Below are positions 27,221 through 34,488 of a stretch of DNA of 34,488 bases, one piece after another. Under the pieces are notes generated by a model. That model saw only the letters and a list, made by a program, of their open reading frames with translations, was not told the origin of the DNA and made no database searches. This DNA is from Candidatus Eiseniibacteriota bacterium. Its GTDB lineage: Bacteria; Eisenbacteria; RBG-16-71-46. Numbering within the stretch: position 1 is the stretch's first letter; each line of letters starts with the position of its first letter. A program made the position numbers and the translations under genes. The DNA is taken from positions 1 to 34,488 of the forward strand of contig JACOSV010000008.1 of assembly GCA_016178725.1 (NCBI GenBank), given 5' to 3'.

Positions 27221-29586
27221 CTAACGGAGCGTCATCACCCGGCGGACGATCGTGCGGCCCTCGGCCTCGAGCCGGACGAGGTAGAGCCCGCTCGCGGTCG
27301 CGCGGCCCGATCGGTCGCGCCCGTCCCACGTCACGTCGTGATCGCCCGCCGGCCACGCGCCCGACGCGAGCGTGCGCACCTCGCGTCCCGCCGCGTCGTA
27401 GATCGCGAGCGAAACCTCGGCGTCGCGCGGCAGCGCGAACCGGAGCGACAGAGCGCCCTGCACGGGACGAGCGCGGCGAGCTTGTAGAAGGAGTTCACGG
27501 TGCCGAGCGGATCGAGGTACGACGTGCCGCTCTCCACGGCGATGAGATTGCCGGGATTGGGGACGAACGATGCGTCGCCGCCGCGATGGAGGTGGTAGGC
27601 GGAGAAATCGGGTTCCTGATTCGCGCCCCACTGGAGCAGCGTTCCCGAATCGCGCAGCCACTCGCCGGTGAACGGCGCGGGTGTCGCGGGCGAAACGTTG
27701 TCCACCGAATAGCCGCTGTCGGGCGCCGACGTCCAGTAGGCGTTCCCGCTCGGCGGCTTGGCCTCGACCATGAGCACGGTGTACGGATTCGATCCCGACA
27801 TCGAGTCCGACGTGGTCGAGACCACCATGCTGTAGCTCGCGAACGCCTGCGCGACCTGGCTGCCGACGTACTCCCACGAGTACGTGGTCGCGCCGAGCGT
27901 CGTGGTCCTGAACGTGCGCGTGCCCGGCCGCGGCGCGACGCCGTCTTCGGCGAGCACGCCGCGCCCCGCGGCGATCGCCGCGTTCGCGATGCTCCCCGGC
28001 ACCGAGCGCCAGATCCAGTAGTTGGCGATCCCGAACTGCGGATCGTTGTCGAGGTAGCTCGCCGACCAGCTCAACTTGACCGATCCGCCCTGATCGTTGG
28101 GCACGTCCTTCACCTGGAGGATCGAAGGCTCGGCGTTGCCGAGGTCGCCGAAGCGATCGATGCGCTGCGCGTACACGCCGTACGCCGGGGCGTTGCGATT
28201 GTCGCCCCACGAAATGATCGCCCCGCCCGACCCGTCGCTGCAGAGCTGTGCCGGATACTGGTCGCCGTTCGCGATGCACACCGGAACGCCGTCCGCCACC
28301 CAGCCGGCCGCCGGCGACCCCGAGCCGGTGATGCGCGTGGCGAAGACGTCGTAGCTGTTGCCGTTGTAGCGCGCGTCGCGCCACGCGAGGATCGCGCCGC
28401 CCGCGCCGTCGGAGATCGCGGACGGGAAGTCCTGGACGCCGGCCGCCGCGCACGCCGCGACGCCGCCGATCGACGCATTCGGCCAGCCGGCCGCGACCGA
28501 GCCGGCGCCCGTCACGTGCTGGAGATAGATGTCGGTCACACCCGAGCGCCTGGAGGACATGGCGATCAGCGCGCCGCCGGATCCGTCGGTGACGATGGCC
28601 GTGGGTTGATCGTCGTCCGAAGCGGTGCAGATCGGCACCGAGAACGTCCAACCGACCGCGTTGGTGCCCGACGCGGTGAGCCGCAAGGCGTACACGTCGA
28701 GGTTGGATCCGCTGCGCCGGTCTTCCCACGTGATGATCGCGCCGCCGTTGCCGTCGCTCGTGATGACGGGCAGGCGCTGGTCGTTGACGCTCGCGTCAAC
28801 GACGACGCCGCCGACCGCCCACGGAAGAGCGCCGGCGGAGGTGATGCGCGCGGCGTAGATGTCGTAGTTGGTGCCCGAGCGGTCGTCCTCCCACGTGATG
28901 ATCGCGCCGCCGGCGCCGTCGCTGGAGAGCTGCGGATTGTCCTCGATGCCGACGATGATGCAGACCGGCGCGCCGAAGGACGGGTTCCATCCGGCCGGGA
29001 TCGCGCCGCTCGCGTTCACGTGCTGCGCGTAGATGTCGTAGTCCGAGCCCGAATAGAAGCTCACGTACGCGACGATCGCGCCGCCCGCGCCGTCCGAGAC
29101 GATCTGCGGACGACCATCGTCCACGCCGAGCGTCGAGAGACGCACGCCGCTCGCCGCCCAGCCTGCAGCGATCGCGCCCGAGCCGGTGACGCGCTGGGCG
29201 TAGATGTCGGCATTCCCGTTCCGGCTGTCGGCCCACGCGATCAGGATTCCGCCGCCGCCGTCGCTGGTCGCGACCAGACTCCCCTTGAGCGCACCGCCGC
29301 TGCCGGTCGAGACGAGGACGCCGCCCGGAGTCCACTCGGGCGCGCCGGCGGACGAGGTGCGCTGCGCGTAGACCTCGTAGCCCGCGCGGTTGTCCACCCA
29401 CGCGACGATCACGCCGCCCGCACCGTCGCTCACCTGACCGATCGGTGAACCGCCGTAGACCGTCGTACTGCTCGCCAGCACGTTGACGGAGGGATCGTGC
29501 GGCCAGGCCGCGACGGCGCGACCCGGCGTGAGCGCCGCGAGCGCGGCGGCCGCGAGCGGTGCGAGCATCCGGAGGCGAGAGCGCAT
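27221..29586 (-). pseudogene. Secreted beta-propeller surface protein with FlgD-like C-terminal domain, frame change before the last domain
   Basis: A signal peptide (RMLAPLAAAALAALTPGRAVAA) is followed by eight repeats of about 50-60 residues built on SDGAGGAI(I/V)xWxDxRxGxxDIYAQR, a beta-propeller-type fold (28140-29430). Fibronectin-like beta domains follow (LSWSASYLDNDPQ, SYLDPLGTVNSFYKLAA). The C-terminal FlgD Ig-like domain (LSLRFALPRDAEVSLAIYDAAGREVRTL, GDHDVTWDGRDRSGRA, SGLYLVRLEAEG) is encoded in a different frame. The change is at about 27460-27475. The linker with the usual NP motif is missing, so about 30 codons seem lost, not just one base. Such C-terminal domains serve in cell-surface attachment or sorting in FCB-group bacteria. 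The start at 29586 has an AGGAGG site. It is either broken or misassembled. Confidence 0.85.
28140..29430 (-). repeat. Eight tandem propeller repeats in the surface protein gene
   Basis: Eight imperfect units of about 150-180 nt, each coding for SDGxGGxI...W.D.R.G...D(I/V)YAxR(I/V). They are diverged at the DNA level, so they are old duplications, but they can still confuse assembly. Confidence 0.85.
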
Positions 29587-29703
29587 GGCGGACCTCCTGT
29601 CTGCCATCGGCGAAGCGATGCCGGCGGGCGGAAGTGCGCGCGCCCACGGCGGGCGGTGCCAGTCTCCGCCATGGGTCGCGCGGCGCGCAAGGGAATGTTG
29701 CGG

Positions 29704-30369
29704 CTAGCCGGTCTCGACCGCGAGCCCCGCCGCGCGCCAGTCCGGCAGCCCCGCGGCAGCGCGACGCGCGGCGTGACCGTGGGCGCGCAGGATCACGACC
29801 GCTTCGTCGGAGAACGCGCAGTAGGGCCCGCGGCAGTACACGACGACCTCGTGCTCGATCGGCAGCACGTGCAGGCGCTCGGCGAGCTCGTCCACCGGAA
29901 TGTTGAGCGCGCCCGGGATGTGGCCGGCGCGATACTCGCGCTCGGGCCGCGCGTCGAGCAGCACGAGGTCTCCGCGCGCGATGCGATCGCGCAGCGCATC
30001 GAGCGCGAGTGGCGCGTCGTCCCCCGTCTCGCGCCGCGCGACCAGCATCCGCACCTCGGCGAGTTGCGACGCGCCGAGATCGCGCACCGCCTGCCAGACG
30101 CGGAACACCCCGGGATCGGCGAGCGCGTAGTGCGCGAACACGCCGGCGCGACGCACGGTGACGAGCCGCGCGTGGCGCAGCGCCTGCAGATGACGCGACG
30201 TGTTGGCGACGCTCATCCCCGTGCCGCGTGCGAGCTCCTCGACCGTGTGCTCGGACTGGGCAAGGAGATCCACGATCTCGAGCCGGCGCGGGCTCGCGAG
30301 CGCGCGACTGATCCGGCCGAGCTGGTCGAAGATTTGAGCCTCGAAATCGTCATGCCGCAACTTCATCAT
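29704..30369 (-). CDS. ArsR-family regulator fused to a rhodanese domain
   Basis: A 221-residue protein. Residues about 15-95 form an ArsR/SmtB winged helix (LASPRRLEIVDLLAQSEHTVEELARGTGMSVANTSRHLQALRHARLV). Residues about 120-215 form a rhodanese domain (LVLLDARPEREYRAGHIPGALNIP), with the catalytic Cys in VVVYCRGPYCAFSDEA. A second Cys lies five residues later, so a di-/trisulfide could form. The usual ArsR metal-binding ELCVCDL motif is absent. Such fusions are a known group and are thought to sense sulfur species or oxidants; the ligand here is not known. It starts at one of two adjacent ATGs directly next to a perfect palindrome (30370-30385), which suggests autoregulation. No sulfur-oxidation gene lies beside it, only the surface protein downstream. 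Confidence 0.92.
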   Translation of the reverse strand: MMKLRHDDFEAQIFDQLGRISRALASPRRLEIVDLLAQSEHTVEELARGTGMSVANTSRHLQALRHARLVTVRRAGVFAHYALADPGVFRVWQAVRDLGASQLAEVRMLVARRETGDDAPLALDALRDRIARGDLVLLDARPEREYRAGHIPGALNIPVDELAERLHVLPIEHEVVVYCRGPYCAFSDEAVVILRAHGHAARRAAAGLPDWRAAGLAVETG

Positions 30370-30405
30370 GTATTCAATTGAATACGTGAATATAATCGAA
30401 GTCAA
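30370..30405 (-). promoter_or_regulatory. ArsR-type operator overlapping a leaderless promoter
   Basis: GTATTCAATTGAATAC (30370-30385) is a perfect 16-bp palindrome in an AT-rich island of an otherwise GC-rich region and touches the start codon. TTGACT (30400-30405), a 17-nt spacer and TTCAAT (30377-30382) form a promoter whose -10 lies inside the palindrome, so a bound repressor would block RNA polymerase. The predicted transcript starts at the ATG. Confidence 0.7.
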
Positions 30406-30453
30406 TGACAGAGCTGCCGCGCTGCGCTCGGCGTGATGCTCTAATCGATTGGG

Positions 30454-31242
30454 CTAGTGTGGGTTATCGAGCGGCGGCGCGACCTTGCCGAGTTGCTTCT
30501 GAACCCGCTCCATGGCCTCGATGATCGCGGGGCGCATGTTCTCGGGTGGCGCGCTCTCCAGCGCGCGGTGGAAGTACTGCAGCGCCGGCTCCAGCTCCTT
30601 GCGACCCTCGTGGATGATCCCGAGGTTGAAGAGCGCGAACGGATGGTGCGGATCCCGGGCGAGCGCCAGCCGGAACACCCGCTCGGCCGACTCCGGGTCA
30701 CCCAGGTTGTAGTAGCAGACCCCGAGGTCGACCATCGCCGGCACGCGCGTCGAGTCCTGCCGCACCGCCGAGCGGTACTGGACGATCGCGAGGCCCCAGT
30801 TACCGGTGTCGAACAGGACGTCGCCCAGCGCGACGCGCGCTTCCACGTTGGTCGAATCGCCCGCCAGCACGCGGCGGAGTGAATCGGCGCGCTGCTGCTG
30901 GCCCTGATTCGAGCCTTCAACCTGCGGCTGTTCGCGCTGCATCACCGCCTGGATCGCGACGAACACGAGCAGCAGGGCGATGAACGCGCCGAGCAGCAGC
31001 GTCACCGAGACCGGCAGACCGGTCGTCGTTCCGGGTCGCCGCGGTCGCGCGATCCGCCTGCGCGGGATCTCGAACGGCAGCGAGGGCGCGGGCCGCTCGC
31101 CGGGCGGCTCGACGGCCGCGTGTGGAGCTAGGGGCTCGCCGGGCGCGGGCATCTCCCGCAGCGGGAAGTTGCAGCGCACGCAGGATTCGGCGTCCGCGGC
31201 GTTCATCTGGCCGCAGTCCGGGCAGGGAATCGTATCGGGCAT
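30454..31242 (-). CDS. Zinc-ribbon, membrane-anchored TPR protein
   Basis: A 262-residue protein with an N-terminal zinc ribbon (MPDTIPCPDCGQMN...ESCVRCNFPL, two CxxC pairs) and a Pro-rich linker. One membrane helix follows (VTLLLGAFIALLLVFVAIQAV, about residues 78-100), then an extracytoplasmic TPR array: GDSTNVEARVALGDVLFDTGNWGLAI, TRVPAMVDLGVCYYNLGDPESAERVFRLALARDP, FALFNLGIIHEGRKELEPALQYFHRAL. It probably mediates protein interactions; the exact partner is unknown. The start at 31242 is fixed by the zinc ribbon and by a TATAGT box 6 nt upstream. It is divergent from the 5'-nucleotidase gene. Confidence 0.86.
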   Translation of the reverse strand: MPDTIPCPDCGQMNAADAESCVRCNFPLREMPAPGEPLAPHAAVEPPGERPAPSLPFEIPRRRIARPRRPGTTTGLPVSVTLLLGAFIALLLVFVAIQAVMQREQPQVEGSNQGQQQRADSLRRVLAGDSTNVEARVALGDVLFDTGNWGLAIVQYRSAVRQDSTRVPAMVDLGVCYYNLGDPESAERVFRLALARDPHHPFALFNLGIIHEGRKELEPALQYFHRALESAPPENMRPAIIEAMERVQKQLGKVAPPLDNPH

Positions 31243-31248
31243 CGCCTG

Positions 31249-31280
31249 ACTATACGGCACCGCGCGCGCCATGCTAGCGT
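31249..31280. promoter_or_regulatory. Divergent -10 boxes between the TPR gene and the nucleotidase gene
   Basis: TATAGT on the minus strand (31249-31254), 6 nt before the TPR-protein ATG, and TGC-TAGCGT on the plus strand (31275-31280), 11 nt before the ATG at 31292. No good -35 boxes are seen. Both transcripts would have almost no leader. Confidence 0.45.
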
Positions 31281-31291
31281 CGCCGACTTCC

Positions 31292-33427
31292 ATGTCCCGC
31301 CTCGGCACCATCAGCGCCTTCGCCCTCGCTGCACTCGCCCTACTCGCCGCCCCGGCCGCGCGCGCCGCCGAGGAGGCGCACCTGACGGTGCTCCACACCA
31401 CCGACCTCCACGGCGCGCTGACCGCCTGGGATTACGTCAGCGATCGGGCCGCGCCCTCCGGGTTGAGCCGCATCGCGACGCTGGTCAAGCGCGCGCGCGC
31501 GGAAGGCGCGCCCCTGCTGCTGCTCGACGCCGGCGACGCGCTGCAGGGCTCGCCTCTGGAAGCGATCTGGCACGAGCGCGGCGCCGAAGGGCCCGAGCCG
31601 ATGATGGCGGCGATGAGCCGCCTCGGCTACGACGCGATGGCCGTCGGCAACCACGAGTTCAGCTACGGGCCCGACGCGCGGCGGCGCGCGCGCGCCGATG
31701 CCACGTTCCCGTGGCTCGCCGCCAACATCGTCGGCGCGGACGGTACCCCCGCCTTCGCCGCGTCCGTCGTGCGCACGGCCGGCGCGCTCAAGGTCGGCAT
31801 CGTCGGCATCACGACGCCGGCGACCCCGGCGCTCGAGGACTCGGCGAACCTCGCCGGCCTGCGCTTCGTCCCGGCGATCGAAGCGGCGCAGCGCGAGGTC
31901 GAGCGCCTGCGCGGCGCCGAGCACTGCGACGTGGTGGTGCTCCTCGCCCACACCGGATACGAGGCGCCGGACGCGCCGGCCGGCGACGTGCCCGATGAGA
32001 ACATCGGCGGCGCGCTCGCGCGACGGCTGACGGGCGTGGATCTCGTGATCCTCGGCCACACGCACACCGTGATCCCGTCGCTCGAGGTCGGCACGACGCT
32101 GGTGACGCAGGCCGGGAGTCACGCGAGCCGACTCGGGCGCGTGGATCTGACGCTGACGCGCAGCGCGCCGACCGAGCGCTGGACGATCGCGTCGCGCAAG
32201 GCGACGGTGACGGCGGTGCGCGACTCGGTCGCGCCCGATCCCGATGTCGAGGCGGCCGCGAAGCCGCTGCACGACCTGACGCGCGCGGCACTCGCCGAGA
32301 CGCTGGCGTTCGCGGCGCATCCGATCGCGGCGCCGCGCGGGCGGCTCGAGGACGGCGCGCTCTGGGAGCTGATCCAGCGCGCGCAGCTCGACGCGACCGG
32401 CGCCGACGTGTCGCTCGCCGCGCTGCCCGATCCCACGCTGCGGCTCGCCGGCGCGATCCGGCGCCGCGACGTGATGGGGCTCTACCCCTACGACAACACG
32501 CTCGGCATCGTCACGCTCACCGGCGCCGAGCTGCTCGCGACGCTCGAGCGCTCGGCGCGCTACCTCGCGCCCGCGCCGCTGGTTTTTGTATGCTCGGACG
32601 GCGAACGGGTAACGGGTTTCAAGGGCCGGGTGCCTGACCGCACCCAGAAGCGGATCCTCAACGCCAAGGGCTTCGGCGGGGAGCGTGAGCAGCGGTCGCT
32701 CTACTGTGCGGACCTCGCCCACGAAGCGATAAAAGCCATGAGGCAGGCGGTGCTCGTCGAGGGCGAGTTCGACTGTCTCGTCTGGTGGTCCTGGGCGCTG
32801 AGCCACGGCAAGGCGATCAACTGGATCGCACTCGGGGGCACCTCGAAACCCTCCCCGATGACGTTCAAGCGGCTCCATGAACTCGGTGCCGAGACTGTGC
32901 TCCTTGCTCTCGACGACGATCAGCCCGGCCACCTGGCCACGGCCGCCGCCGTGGGGTTCGCCTGGCAGGCAGGGCTCGAACCCGTCGTCATCCAGATGCC
33001 GAGCGGCTGCAAGGACCCCGACGACGTCTTCACGCGCGTCGGCCCGAAGATCGGTCTCGAGACGATGAGCTCGAACCTATGGAGCGCGCCGGAGTGGCTC
33101 GTGCGGCACTGGGTCGGCCTCTACCCTCCCGACAGCGCGGCCGGGGTGGCTCGGATCCTCGCCGAAGCGCGGCGGACGGGGGCGTGCGCGCCGCCCATCG
33201 CGCTCGCCGCGATCACCACGGGCGTCGCCCGGGCCTTCGGGCTCGCGGTCACCGTCGTTCGTACCGATCTCCTCCATGCCGCGGCGGAGGCGCGCCGGCA
33301 ACTGGCGCTCCAGCAGTTCGAGTACTGGGCTCGGGAGATCCAGACGCTCAAACCGCAGGCCCTGCCGCATGCCCTCGCGCGGGGCCAAGCCGTGCCCGAG
33401 GCCCTCGAGGGCGGATCGACGCCATGA
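31292..33427 (+). CDS. 5'-nucleotidase-type metallophosphatase joined in frame to a DnaG-like TOPRIM fragment (chimera)
   Basis: The first part (to about 32581) is an exported 5'-nucleotidase family enzyme: signal peptide LGTISAFALAALALLAAPAARA, metal motifs LHTTDLHGALTAW, LLLDAGDALQGS, AVGNHEFSYG, LLAHTGYE and LGHTHTVIP. The C-terminal substrate domain begins with GLYPYDNTLGIVTLTGAELLATLERS. It stops short at LAPAPL, and the frame continues with primase sequence starting inside the DnaG catalytic core: SDGERVTGFKGRVPDRTQKR, VLVEGEFDCLVWW (TOPRIM EGxxD), LLALDDDQPG (DxD) and MPSGCKDPDDVF. The zinc-binding half of a primase is missing and no nucleotidase C-terminal remainder follows. The likely cause is the left end of an integrated element or a misassembly. 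A working fusion is improbable, since one part is exported and the other needs DNA. Start 31271 is also possible. Confidence 0.88.
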   Translation: MSRLGTISAFALAALALLAAPAARAAEEAHLTVLHTTDLHGALTAWDYVSDRAAPSGLSRIATLVKRARAEGAPLLLLDAGDALQGSPLEAIWHERGAEGPEPMMAAMSRLGYDAMAVGNHEFSYGPDARRRARADATFPWLAANIVGADGTPAFAASVVRTAGALKVGIVGITTPATPALEDSANLAGLRFVPAIEAAQREVERLRGAEHCDVVVLLAHTGYEAPDAPAGDVPDENIGGALARRLTGVDLVILGHTHTVIPSLEVGTTLVTQAGSHASRLGRVDLTLTRSAPTERWTIASRKATVTAVRDSVAPDPDVEAAAKPLHDLTRAALAETLAFAAHPIAAPRGRLEDGALWELIQRAQLDATGADVSLAALPDPTLRLAGAIRRRDVMGLYPYDNTLGIVTLTGAELLATLERSARYLAPAPLVFVCSDGERVTGFKGRVPDRTQKRILNAKGFGGEREQRSLYCADLAHEAIKAMRQAVLVEGEFDCLVWWSWALSHGKAINWIALGGTSKPSPMTFKRLHELGAETVLLALDDDQPGHLATAAAVGFAWQAGLEPVVIQMPSGCKDPDDVFTRVGPKIGLETMSSNLWSAPEWLVRHWVGLYPPDSAAGVARILAEARRTGACAPPIALAAITTGVARAFGLAVTVVRTDLLHAAAEARRQLALQQFEYWAREIQTLKPQALPHALARGQAVPEALEGGSTP

Positions 33428-33525
33428 ACTGGACCGGACGGTATCGCGGGCCGCCGAGCGCCAAAGTCGTCAGTTCCGCTGGGGTTTGTGAGGTGAATTG
33501 CCGTGCCCGATCGGAGGGCCCATGA
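33424..33525 (+). CDS. Possible 33-residue coupled small protein
   Basis: A 33-codon frame with ATGA overlaps on both sides: its ATG overlaps the stop of the primase fragment (33424-33427), and its TGA overlaps the ATG of the next gene (33522-33525). A GAGGG lies 12 nt upstream. The product (MNWTGRYRGPPSAKVVSSAG then two Cys) matches nothing I know. The double coupling supports translation, either for a product or to carry ribosomes to the next start. Confidence 0.45.
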   Translation: MNWTGRYRGPPSAKVVSSAGVCEVNCRARSEGP

Positions 33526-33875
33526 ACGAGCTCAGAGAGCCGATTTCGGAGGTGCTGGTGGCAGAGGCCGGGGCGTGGGTGACGATGGTGAGGAGCATTC
33601 TCGACTACTGCCTCGCTATCGAGAAGGTCCCGTCAGAGATTCGCGAGAAGCTGCAGGTCTACCGCCCGAACCTCAGCGAGTTCGTCGCCACCGGTGAGCA
33701 GTTCAAATACCTCAGCCTGAATCCGGCACAGCTGAACCCAGTCGTGCTCCTGATCCGTGAGCCCCTCGATCACCAGGACATCCGTCGTGCGGCCAGGCTG
33801 GTCGGGCGCGAGCAGCGACCGAGCCCAGCCCCCTTCTTCCTGCTCAGCGCGATGGTCGCGGCGCGGCGCCGCTAG
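33522..33875 (+). CDS. Hypothetical protein (117 aa) of the phage/plasmid-like segment
   Basis: A soluble, mainly helical protein of 117 residues with no motif I recognise. The first half is amphipathic (ISEVLVAEAGAWVTMVRSIL, then DYCLAIEKVPSEIREKLQVY). It ends with a basic ARRR. It starts with a good GGAGGG site and an ATGA overlap with the preceding 33-codon frame, and is followed after 14 nt by another gene. The small size and tight packing are typical of phage or plasmid genes. Confidence 0.7.
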   Translation: MNELREPISEVLVAEAGAWVTMVRSILDYCLAIEKVPSEIREKLQVYRPNLSEFVATGEQFKYLSLNPAQLNPVVLLIREPLDHQDIRRAARLVGREQRPSPAPFFLLSAMVAARRR

Positions 33876-33889
33876 AGAGCGGAGGGCGC

Positions 33890-34488
33890 ATGAACCAGGC
33901 CTCCCGGCGCTTCGGCATCCAGGCGCTGCGATCGCTCGGGCTGCGGATCACCGAGCTCGCCGAGATGTCGCCGCAGTCGGTTGCGACCATCAAGCGGTAC
34001 ACCAAGACGCTGATCCCGGAGCTCCGCCTGATGGTCACCGGGTTGACGGCGGTCAGCTCCCAGCACCGAGACGTGCTCACGGACTTCTGGGTTCAAATCA
34101 TCGCCGAGACCCGACAGATTGCCCCGCCCGTGCCGCAGCGGCGTTTCCTCGACTTCTTCTGCCCCATCTGTCTGACACGGCCATCGACGAACCGCCACCA
34201 GCCGCCCGTGGACCAGGACGACGTCGAGCCCGAAACGGATAGCGAACGTCAGATCGCCGGCGCGCCCCCGATTCGGGGTGTGATCCCTGGCAACTTGGAG
34301 GACGCCATCCTCGAGGGAACCGCCGCCTGCCAGGCCGGGGCGAACCCCTGCGCGAGCAGCGCCGCGCGCTTCGCCGCGCTCGTGCAACTCAGCAGCGTGC
34401 GGCCCTGGGATGCTTACCACTTCATTACCCAAAACGTCGCCCCGGACAAGTGGTGGATCCGGACCTGCATCGGCTGCGACAGGGCGTT
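33890..34488 (+). CDS. HTH-like, Cys-rich hypothetical protein, 3' end outside window
   Basis: The frame is open from the ATG at 33890 to the window edge (199 codons visible). GGAGGG lies 4-9 nt upstream. The N-terminus (FGIQALRSLGLRITELAEMS then PQSVATIKRYTKTL) reads like a helix-turn-helix: a helix, LAEMSPQSVATIKRY as turn plus recognition helix. Further on are CPIC (about residue 91), a Cys pair in CQAGANPC and CIGC near the edge, which could bind zinc. A DNA-binding regulator is suggested by these features only. A transcription activator of late genes, as found in some phages, is one possibility among others. Confidence 0.65.
   Translation, partial: MNQASRRFGIQALRSLGLRITELAEMSPQSVATIKRYTKTLIPELRLMVTGLTAVSSQHRDVLTDFWVQIIAETRQIAPPVPQRRFLDFFCPICLTRPSTNRHQPPVDQDDVEPETDSERQIAGAPPIRGVIPGNLEDAILEGTAACQAGANPCASSAARFAALVQLSSVRPWDAYHFITQNVAPDKWWIRTCIGCDRA

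Larger units (their letters stand above)
32582..34488 (+). mobile_element. Candidate phage/plasmid-like segment running to the window end
   Basis: From the junction at about 32581 the content changes: a truncated DnaG-like primase, then three short, overlapping or closely spaced unknown genes, all on the plus strand and with strong GGAGGG ribosome-binding sites. Codon use looks less extreme in GC. No integrase, attachment site or flanking repeat can be seen, because the other end lies outside the window. Confidence 0.4.

Noticed and set aside
28140..29430. CRISPR-like array
   Set aside because: The repeats are diverged coding units of a beta-propeller protein with no constant repeat or spacers.
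31292..33427. A real bifunctional nucleotidase-primase enzyme
   Set aside because: Both domains are cut short at the junction, and the exported N-terminus is not compatible with a DNA primase.

Overview
This is a GC-rich bacterial chromosome segment that is densely packed with genes, mostly on the minus strand. The mix of genes suggests an uncultured FCB-type lineage, for example Candidatus Eisenbacteria: a large secreted beta-propeller protein with a FlgD-like C-terminal domain, a zinc-ribbon/TPR protein, a YbbR protein, SelB, and a Treponema-type TRAP transporter with a T-component. The taxonomy is an inference from gene content, not a phylogeny.

Layout. 1-5.4 kb: the end of a probable outer-membrane protein gene, selB, an anchored alpha/beta hydrolase and murA. 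5.5-10.3 kb (plus strand): a DUF1684 protein, then a TRAP operon (T-component, substrate-binding protein, fused QM permease) behind a good sigma70-type promoter at 6412-6440. 10.3-16.5 kb (minus): a translation-termination operon, rpmE - DUF1385 - hydrolase - prfA - four unrecognised small genes - prmC. 16.7-21.1 kb (minus): a Gly-rich secreted protein, msrA, an SGNH hydrolase, a STAS-like protein and rho. 21.7-27.2 kb (minus): lpd - MOSC - histidine kinase - sigma54 response regulator - ybbR. 27.2-31.2 kb (minus): the beta-propeller protein, an ArsR-rhodanese regulator with an operator palindrome, and a zinc-ribbon TPR protein. 31.3-34.5 kb (plus): a 5'-nucleotidase reading frame that changes without a stop into a DnaG-like TOPRIM fragment, followed by short, tightly coupled, phage- or plasmid-like genes.

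The order rho ... rpmE, DUF1385, prfA, prmC ... murA is a conserved neighbourhood in many bacteria. Here it is stretched by cassettes, including the TRAP region on the opposite strand. The cassette between prfA and prmC (11281-12943) is the best candidate for an undescribed system. It encodes two small exported Cys/Gly-rich peptides that appear related to each other, an anchored thioredoxin-like protein with a CPHC motif, and a polytopic membrane protein.

Several core genes look damaged: rho has an in-frame amber codon, the kinase lacks the segment between its N box and G2 box and changes frame there, and the propeller protein changes frame just before its last domain. With the nucleotidase/primase junction, these could be real decay or errors in a metagenome assembly, and read mapping would decide. 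Two regulatory habits stand out. First-gene starts often sit 6-10 nt after a TANNNT -10 box without a Shine-Dalgarno sequence (leaderless or nearly so). Three coupled genes seem to start at CTG.
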